Positions 56,307 through 64,000 of a DNA stretch of 64,000 nt are shown here, piece after piece. The position numbers and the translations under genes were made by a program. Under the pieces are notes generated by a model. The model was not told where the DNA came from and did no database searches. It was given only the letters and a program-made list of their open reading frames with translations. The stretch comes from Emmonsiellopsis sp. PD_33 (Eukaryota > Ascomycota > Eurotiomycetes > Onygenales > Ajellomycetaceae), in contig JANTQF010000014.1 of the NCBI GenBank assembly GCA_032988165.1, forward strand, positions 186,001-250,000. Direction: 5' to 3'. The number at the start of each line of letters is the position of its first letter. Within the stretch, counting starts at the first letter, position 1.

Positions 56307-58405
56307 ATGGAAGGCCGCGGCCTGACCCTCCGCAGCAAGGGCTCTAGGAGACCCCAGATCTCCGCCCCCAAGCCCATCCCCGACCCTCGCGCCCCCCCTT
56401 CCCGTCCCGCCGCCTCCTCCTCGACCAGCAGCTCCAATGCCCCCCCCGCGGCCGCGGCGACGAGGGCGCAGGCCAGCGGTGCCACCTCGGATCTCGTCAA
56501 GCGCAGATACTCCACCCGCTACAACCAGCTCCCCAACAATTATTTCGATGCCGCTCCCCCCGTCCCTGGCCTGCCTAGCGGCCCCGGCTTTGGCGCTGGC
56601 CAGCAGCTACCCGTTGGCAAGGAGCCCGATTCGAATGCCGCACAACCCCTGCGTGTTGACCTGAATGCGCTGAGGGACCCCAAGCTGCCGGTGGAGAAAT
56701 GTACGTTCTACAGCCCCTGACTTGGCTAAGGTTACAGGCTGATATTTATGCGTGGACAGACGTGACTACGCTTCTCGCAAATGCTTCAGAGCAGGATATC
56801 CGCGAATACCAAACACAGCTTCGAAAGCTGAAAAACAGAACTTCTACGGATCTGCAGCAGAATGTCTTCCAGAACCGCACCCAATTCATCAAGATCAGCA
56901 AGGAGGCCGAGAAGCTAAAGGGCGAAATGAACACCTTGCGTGGCCTCATGAGCGAACTCACCACTGCCCTCGGCCAGGCAGGCACAACGAACGGGTCAAA
57001 CCCGATATCTCCCGGCTTCGATGAATCATTCCCGGCGAAGAGACATCCGAACCGCAGCTCCGTGGCAAACCTTGAGAGTATGTGGAACGTTCAGCTGCAG
57101 ACCTTGTGGAAGACGGTGGAAAGATCCCAGAAATTCCTTCCCGCGATTCCTGGCCGCCATATCGTGCTTGAGACGGGCCAATGGGTTGAGCTCGACTCTG
57201 CCACTTGGAAGCCAAAGCGGCCCGTCCACATTGTCCTCCTCAACGACCATCTTCTCGTGGCTGCGAAGAAGAGAAAACGAGTCGACCCAAACAGTCAAAC
57301 CATGAAAGGCCCTGCACCAACAAAACTAGTTGCGGAGGAGTGCTGGCCCTTGCAGGACATCGACATGATAGACCTTGCTGCTAATTTAGGCGCCAATGGA
57401 GTGAGTGACGATGCCCAGGAACGAGGCATCCCAAACGCCGTCAATATCAGATACGGCCAAAAGTCGTTTACCTACCGCTGCGATCAGCGAGGCGGCACCG
57501 CCAAGAACGACCTCCTAATGACTTTTCGAAAAACATTGGAGGATTTGCGCAAGCTGTTACGCACAGAGACCGAATCTAATATCAAGTCCCCTGATGCATC
57601 CAGCAGCAGCCTGTCCCTTTCGCGCGCGTCGCAAATCCTCGATAGCAGGAACTCGTCGCGTGATAAGCTTGATGTCTTGATTGATGTTGACGGGAAGCAG
57701 CAAAACATGCGATGGGTCGAAGGCCAGCTGGACGAGCTCGACATCGACACAGCCCTGCAACATTTCGACGACGCAGTATCGCGGGTTGAGCAGCTGCGGA
57801 AGCTTGCGAAGAGCATAAAAACAAATCTGACGGCCCAGGACGTCATTCTTTCGAAGATCGACGAGCGCGCCACAAAGTTGGCGGCTGTTATTCTACGATC
57901 CCTAGTGGACACCCCTTCGTTTCTCCAGGCAACGAAGACCAATATCGGCTGGCTTTCTCGCTTAGGCTTCGATGATAGAGCGCGAGAAGCCTACTTGCAT
58001 GCTAGATCGGAAGTAATCACCAAACGAGCCAGGTAAGCTCCGCTCTCTCCGTTTCATGCTGCCCAACCCTAACAATAATACAGACAATGCGTCTTCGAAG
58101 GAGACCTACGCCTTTACATCTTCCAAATCTCCTACGTCTACTTCACCCTTATCAAAAACACAATAGCAATCTACCAACAATGCTTCCCCAACCCCATGAC
58201 AAGCGCTTGCATCAAGTGGGCTAAGCAGCACTTGGACGGCTTCAACGCCGTGCTGGCACGGCAGCTTAGTAGCGTCGAGCCGGACAGTACAGTCTGGAAG
58301 GGGTGTATGGAGATTGTACATGACCACGCGGCTATGTTGCTTGAGGTCGGGGTTGATTTCAAAGATATGATTGGGAAGGGATTACATGGGAATGGGGTCC
58401 CATGA
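56307..58405 (+). CDS. EXO84: Exocyst complex component EXO84
   Basis: Vesicle-tethering subunit of the octameric exocyst at sites of polarised secretion. Exons 56307-56700, 56760-58032 and 58084-58405 sum to 1989 nt, 662 residues. The N-terminus is Pro/Ser/Ala-rich and disordered. Splicing gives LPVEKYVTTLLANASEQDIREYQ, the start of the Vps51-type helical region (about 131-230). A PH-like domain follows (HIVLETGQWVELDSATWKPK and VHIVLLNDHLLVAAKKRKR), then the C-terminal helical rods (Exo84_C; QLDELDIDTALQHFDDAVSRV). The exon 1-2 junction was fixed by frame and by the conserved EKY-V join. Confidence 0.93.
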
Positions 58406-58962
58406 TTGATCTGGGTAATGGCATCTTGCTCAGCCAAAGATCCACCATTGCTTACTTTTACGCTTTCCTTTGGCCCCTATTGCATGCACATATTATAAGC
58501 CGCTGGCGCCTTGTCCTGGAAAGCCGGCCTTTCCAAAAATAGCCCCACAGACAGCTAGCTACCTGTCACCCACCCACACTGCCCATGCACATTTTCATTC
58601 ATATCCCTTGATTCCCCCCCTGCGTGTTTCCCCTTTCCCCGTCCATGTCAGGTTTCTTCTCGCGCTTTCTTTCCATCTTGTCCCATTTCCGTCTATTCTA
58701 TTTCCTGTATCTAGTTTGCATATTAACTTAACTTATCCTTTACAAAAAAAAACACAATACATGCATTATGTAATTACCCTCTTATTTTCTTCAAATCTGC
58801 TTAAAATTTTTCTAGGGTATATCGATCTATCTATCTATCCATTTTATCCAACGCCAACTCATACATGTATGTCCATACACTCTACAAAAAATCGCTCTGC
58901 GCGCTGTATATATTTATGTACACACCAAAAGCCCATATATGTATAAAAAGGGGAATAACATC
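58406..58962. other. Convergent intergenic region
   Basis: 557 bp of 3' UTR-like sequence with an (ATCT)n stretch at 58823-58840 and TATATGTATG words near 58860-58945. No gene. Confidence 0.5.
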
Positions 58963-61339
58963 TTAGTTATCCCAATCCCCCCAACCCCCCTCCAAATCCC
59001 CCGCCGTGAGCCTCTCCCACTCCTCCTGCTTCCGACTTTTCGTCAAAACCGCGGACCCGGACTCCATCCACGGTGCCCAGAAGCCCCTCAACTGTACCCT
59101 GCTTTCCTCATCCTCAAACGCCGCCGCGGGCGCCCAGATATCCTCCCACGCATGTTTCGCCACAGTCTGATAACGTCGTAGCTTGCCGGTGCGGAAATCG
59201 ATGCGCTTCGCGGCCTCTTCCGCGGAGAGCTCGTGCGCCGGCAGCGCGGAGGGGAGCCGCATCCATCTATCGACGATATTAGGGACTTCCTCGCGGACGT
59301 GGCTGATGACGATGAGCGCTTGGGTGGGGGAGAGGCCGGTGTGGCGGCGCACATATCCAGGCTTGGATATAACGTGGGGCAGATGCCATGTTCTCCTCGG
59401 ATCGACGGAGTGCTGGGAGCCGGTGCTGGGTTTCTCGGGGATCTCGCCGGCTTCGAGGAAGTGGAGGCATTTGTCGCGGAGGAGCGGGGGCATGCCGCCT
59501 AGTGCTTCGTCGAGGATTACTAGGTCTGGTTTGTGCACTATGGCGCGGAGGAAGAGGACGAGGCGTTGCTGGGAGATTGTTAGGGTGGAGAAGGGGACGG
59601 TGGTGGACCAGGATTGGTCTGTAAGTGTATCCTCGTGATCAAGTTGAGAGGTAAAGGAGGGGTTGAGGTCTGCTTCGAAGAAGCGCAGGGCGGCATCGAC
59701 GTCTAGGGTTCGTGCTTGGGTAAGGGATGGTTTTGAGAGGAAGGTCTCAGCCCAGGCTGATTCGATGGCGGCGCGGACAGAGAGGGTGCGGGGGAAGAAG
59801 GCGTGGATCTCGGGCGAGGAGTGGCCGATGCGCTTTTGTAGGTCGAAAATTGAGATGCCCGGCTTGCCTGGTTCGGGGAGCCTGGAACGGCCAAATAGTT
59901 TGATGGGGAGGGAATAGGCTTGCGGGTGGTCGGAGGTGATGAGGGAGACGAGCGTGGTTTTTCCTGAGCCGTTGAGGCCGAATACGCCCCAGCGCTGGCC
60001 ACGGCGGACTTCCCAGAATAGACCGGGGCGTTGTTCGCCATCGATTTCCTGCGTCCAGTTGCCTAGGACTGTCTTGTCGCCGTACTGGACGCGGACGCCG
60101 TCCATTTCGATGATTGGCTTGCCAATGGAGCGGATCTTGGTCCTCATTTGCACTTTCTGTGAAGCCAGCAGCCCGAAATCGCGGAGAATTTGAATACGGA
60201 TCCTGGCTAGGCGGATTTTTCGACGCCGTCGTTGTGTGTTGCTTTCGAGTTTCTCGTCCCCCCACATTAAGTTGTATGTACGTTCCTCTGCCTTGGAAAG
60301 GTACATCCGGTCATTTTCCGCTTTCAAGGCGCTCTTGACATCTTGAGTAACGAAATTTTTCCACCGTCGGAAGGTCTGGGCTACCGCGTTGCGGTCCCCT
60401 TGAAGAGCGACGGTATGGTCTGGACCCAGGATAACTAGATGGGAGATCCAATCTGGGACAGGGTCTTGTGGTCTCAAAGAAAGGACTATACGAGGTGACC
60501 CTGTAGTCGAAAGTCGATATAGAAGATCGGAGATGGAGGGAACCGTAGACGGATCCAGTCCCACTATACAGGGCAGTCTTAGCTTATATTCTTGATAAAC
60601 GACAATGGTACTACTTACTAAATGGCTCGTCCAGGAGGAGCACCTCTGGTTTCTCAAGCAGGGCTTTCGCGATTCTTGTCCTTCTAGTTTGCCCATTGCT
60701 CAAGTTAGACACAGGCATATTGAGAAGTTCGTTTAGTTGTAAATCCTCAATGATCTTAATCAAAAGGTCTTCGTTGGCAAATCCGGCCCCCTCTTCCAAA
60801 GGGTTCAATTCGGTCTGGCCTTTCAAATACTGTAGGACAGTAAAATCGGTATCTTCCCTCCTACTCTCATATCTAGCACTCAAGTATGACCCTCGAACAC
60901 CACCGGCGCTTTGTTTCTGATCCCCATTGAACCCCACATATTGGATTGCATGGGCAGGAGAGCGCAGGCTCGGGTCCTTGGCCGCAATCTCATCAGACGA
61001 GAGATATGGATAGGATCGTGCCGTGGGCGGGAGGCAAATATACCGACCGCGGAGGACATTGAGAAATGCAGCCTTGCCTGAAGTACCTATCACCGCGTAG
61101 TGTCCTAATGGTGGTTGCTTGTCGGGTATGGCGGACGGGAGGGAAAAGTGCAGGTTGGGGAATAGCGGGGGATTGTCCTCTGGAGGTAAATCAGCCCTGG
61201 GGTATTCACGATAGAACGTCCCGCCCTGGATATTGATAATTGGGGCTCGTTTCCCCTTCGAGAACAGGCGGACCTGCGGGAGAGTGACGAGATTGCTAGC
61301 TCGCCATGGCTTGGTGGAGGCAGCGGGAAGCCTCATCAT
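58963..61339 (-). CDS. Twin ABC ATPase, mitochondrial YDR061W-like
   Basis: Soluble protein with two ABC-type ATPase units and no membrane spans. Exons 60619-61339 and 58963-60563 give 773 residues. The start at 61339 (MMRLPAASTKPWRAS...) leaves a basic, Ser/Arg-rich presequence, consistent with mitochondrial import; the frame upstream has only a GTG. The first ATPase has a shortened P-loop (IGTSGKAAF), signature NLSNGQTRR and Walker B VLLLDEPFMGLDP formed at the splice. The second has an intact Walker A (GLNGSGKTT), SISQQ-type signature (LTISQQRLV) and Walker B LVILDEAL. Its closest known relative in layout is yeast YDR061W, of unknown role. Confidence 0.88.
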
Positions 61340-62539
61340 TCCGTGGAGGGGAGGCGGGGTTACACGGCCTGCCGTGCCCAAGCCAATGCCCTGGAATCGG
61401 GAATACCTGGCAGTTGAGAAGCTGATGATGCCGTGGTTTGATATTGATCCAAGGTTGTCGTCGCAAATGGCCCGATTGGGCGACTCATTGATCACGTGAT
61501 ATCAAACTTATCACGGGCATCCCCTTTTACTTCACAGCATCAATCCCCCTGAACATACTTTGGCTGTGTAAATAGCTGTTTAGCTTGAATAGCTGTGTGA
61601 TTCGCTGTAATAACGCTTTTCTGTCTCTCCCTCTCTCTCCCCTTCTTTTCGCGTTCTCAAAACTTAATCTTTAGGAAAGGTAAATGAACATTTGCATTAG
61701 ACGCAACATCTAACTCGTTTCTTGCTTATCCAGATCCAATACGTGGACTAGAAAGGCCGACCTCCCTCCCCATCCTGTTTGCGAGTAATACCATTGACCC
61801 TTTAACACCCTTTACATCATGTTTCACCCAAACTGTCACGCTACCTGGTATTCATAGTTGGCCCTGTTTGAAAATTGCGAAAGCTACACTATGGAGGAGG
61901 GGTATGATAAGTTGCAGGAAGGAATTGGTTTGTGCCACAATGTAATGCTTAATAGTCTCTGTTGACCTGGGCTTTGAATTGGTGTTGTGTATTATTAGAA
62001 GAGCTGATTGTGTTAATAAAGTTGTTATTAACGATCTATGGAGTAATTGAAGTGGACTGGCCACTGGGAGGTACTCCATACTTACTATATATAGATATTC
62101 AAGCGAGGGGCAATGTACGCGGATTCCTTGGTGGGAATGTAACTATGGTATGACATTGGGGGCCAGGGGCCATAACTAAGAGTACTAGCACTCCCAACCA
62201 GGAAATAGTGCAAGGTAAGCGTTCAGTATTATTGTCATTACTTCTCAGAAGTTACTCTGATGATTAACAAGCATTTAGCTGCATGAAAAAAGCTGAGTGA
62301 TGCTGTTTAATCTGCCAATATGATTCCATATCTCCTGGGGCTACTTGAGACAAACCCACTTGAACCCTACAGCTGAATAATGTCGCTTTCCCGGCCAGGT
62401 CCGCCAGGATAGTCTGTGTCCGAGCTCCGAGAGGGGAGTCCCTTATACCCCGCGTTTTGGCTCACAGGTGTATTTAAGAAGCACCACACACCCCGCCATA
62501 TGCTAGAATCCAGAGTTCATCATATACTACCCAGTTACC
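61340..62539. promoter_or_regulatory. Divergent intergenic region, ABC ATPase and GMC oxidoreductase
   Basis: 1.2 kb. A CT-rich tract (61618-61645) lies near the ABC side. A TATA-like TATTTAAG at 62471-62478 lies about 62-69 bp before the GMC start. Between them the sequence is AT-rich with no supported gene. Confidence 0.5.
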
Positions 62540-64000
62540 ATGGCTATCCCGCTGACCAAACCCCTCGAATTCTCGAATATCGAGTTTGACTATGTCATCA
62601 TCGGTGGAGGCACCGCGGGGCTTGCAGTTGCAGCTCGTCTGACCGAAGTATCGCATCTAACCGTCGGCGTGATAGAGGCTGGGCCTGCGGCTTTCGACGA
62701 ACCATTGATCAATGTCCCCGGCAGATTAGGGCAAGGCCTTGGCTCCAAATATGACTGGAAGTTTGAGACAACCCCACAGCCGGGGTTGAATGGGAACAAA
62801 CGTCCATGGGCGCGTGGAAAGGTGCTGGGTGGGAGCAGCGCGATCAACTTCATGGCCTGGAATCGAGGCAATAGGGAGGACTATGACGCGTGGGAAGAAC
62901 TGGGCAACCCAGGCTGGGGATGGGAAGGCATGCTGTATGTCACGTCTCCGATACCCCATTGATTCATGGTGTCCTAATTTCCCGGCGATAGACCCTTTTT
63001 CAAAAAGAGCGAAACCTTCGTCGAGCCAAGCTCTGCCGCTCAGGAGAAGTATGGTTTGGAGTTCGATCTTAAATACCATGGTGATAGCGGCCCTGTGCAG
63101 ACCGGCTTCAGTTCTGAGTATGCCCCCGCGCAAGCCCTATTCAATCGTTCCGTGAACAATCTAGGGCTTGAGACGAACCATGAGTGTCTTTCCGGTTCAA
63201 ATGTTGGGCCGTGGGGCATGATATGTTGCGTTGATCCTCAGACCGCGACCAGAAGCTACGCTGCAACCGCATACTATCTCAAAAATGCAGCGAGGCCGAA
63301 TCTGCATGTCCTAACTGAGGCCCTGGTGAGCGAGATTGTTGTCGAGCAGGAAAACGGGGAATGGCTCGCCAAGGGAGTCAGGTATTCGCATGGCGGACAA
63401 GAATACACCGCGAGTGCATCCAGAGAAGTGATTCTCTCCGCCGGGAGCATACAGTCACCGCAGCTACTCGAGCTCTCCGGGATAGGGAACCCATCTATTC
63501 TCGAGAATGCGGGTATACCCGTGAAGGTTAGCAATCCCAACGTGGGCGAGAACTTGCAAGACCATCTAAGTGAGTGTCAATCAAATTCCTGCCAGGCACG
63601 CATAATTCAATTCTAATCATCAACGTATAGTGACCTCGACGATATACGAAGCCCTGCCTTCATTAAGTTCTCGCGATGATCTAAGATATGACGCGGCCCT
63701 TGCCGAAGCGGCACAGAAAGAGTATGCAGAACACAAAACTGGAGTCCTTTCGAGTGCGGATTGCGCTGTGGCATATGCCCCTGTGCAGCAATTTATATCT
63801 GCAGAGCAGCTTGCAGATTTGGCCGCGAGGTCTGCCAGCGTAGAGGGATCTGAAAATCCCAAGCAGCGGGAAATCCTCGCACGCCAGTTTGAGCCAAACA
63901 AGCGACTAGGACAAATTGAATACATATTAAACATCGGCTGCTGGAGCCCCTTTTACCCGGCGGAGCGAGGCAAACAGTATGCGTCTTTGCTGCAGATTCT
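62540..64000 (+). CDS. GMC-family FAD oxidoreductase, 3' end outside window
   Basis: Glucose-methanol-choline oxidoreductase of the choline dehydrogenase/aryl-alcohol oxidase type. Exons seen are 62540-62934, 62992-63569 and 63631 to the window end. The dinucleotide motif FDYVIIGGGTAGLAVAARL is at about residues 17-35. The GMC signature 1 region is KRPWARGKVLGGSSAINFM, followed by WEELGNPGWGWEGMLPFFKK across the first splice. PROSITE-type signature 2 reads GSIQSPQLLELSGIG, followed by NVGENLQDHL. No signal peptide is seen, so it is probably intracellular. The catalytic His/His or His/Asn pair lies beyond the edge. The substrate is unknown. Confidence 0.92.

Noticed and set aside
1..64000. CRISPR arrays, bacterial operons and riboswitches
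   Set aside because: The gene structure is clearly eukaryotic; the only regular repeats are microsatellites and the 9-bp promoter arrays.

Overview
The window is nuclear DNA of a filamentous ascomycete, most likely an Eurotiomycete close to Aspergillus or Penicillium. The reasons are many short spliceosomal introns (about 44-95 nt) with GTATGT/GTAAGT donors and CTAAC-like branch sites, a Zn2Cys6 transcription factor, a GH72 GPI-anchored glucanosyltransferase, an aldA-type aldehyde dehydrogenase, and C-to-T decay of a transposon that looks like RIP. Exon boundaries were read by eye. In almost every complete gene the exon lengths sum to a multiple of three and the joins restore recognisable protein motifs.

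Layout. (1) 0-5 kb: a sugar-type MFS transporter running off the left edge, then TYW1 of tRNA wybutosine synthesis. (2) 5.5-17.6 kb: a compact metabolic neighbourhood holding a Zn2Cys6 regulator, a DUF1338/HglS-type 2-oxoadipate dioxygenase, a class II aldolase-like protein, a D-2-hydroxyacid dehydrogenase, an MFS transporter and a pipecolate/saccharopine-oxidase-like flavoprotein. Together these could form a lysine/pipecolate-to-2-hydroxyglutarate catabolic cluster (inference). (3) 17.9-18.4 kb: an intron-containing U3 snoRNA gene, followed by UPF3 of nonsense-mediated decay. (4) 20.9-39.3 kb: an accessory, decaying stretch interrupted by two intact conserved genes, a Ctr copper transporter and a Sit4/PP6 phosphatase. 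The decayed part holds an aldo-keto reductase 3' fragment, an unknown gene, a Crinkler-like ATPase-nuclease pseudogene, a kinase-like gene split by a 3.5-kb Tc1/mariner element, further broken genes, an APH-like kinase, a small DUF7770-like gene, and GIY-YIG and protease-like remnants. (5) 39.9-45.4 kb: aldA, a PNPOx-like flavoprotein and an AtuA-family protein. (6) 45.6-61.3 kb: conserved housekeeping genes: MRE11, an F-box/WD40/UIM protein, a GH72 glucanosyltransferase, TOM20, EXO84 and a mitochondrial-type twin ABC ATPase. (7) 62.5-64 kb: a GMC oxidoreductase running off the right edge.

The most notable observations are the U3 gene with its intron; the mariner insertion, whose removal with one TA restores a single kinase reading frame; the second, antisense ORF inside that element; the Crinkler-type pseudogene; and the candidate 2-oxoadipate catabolic cluster.
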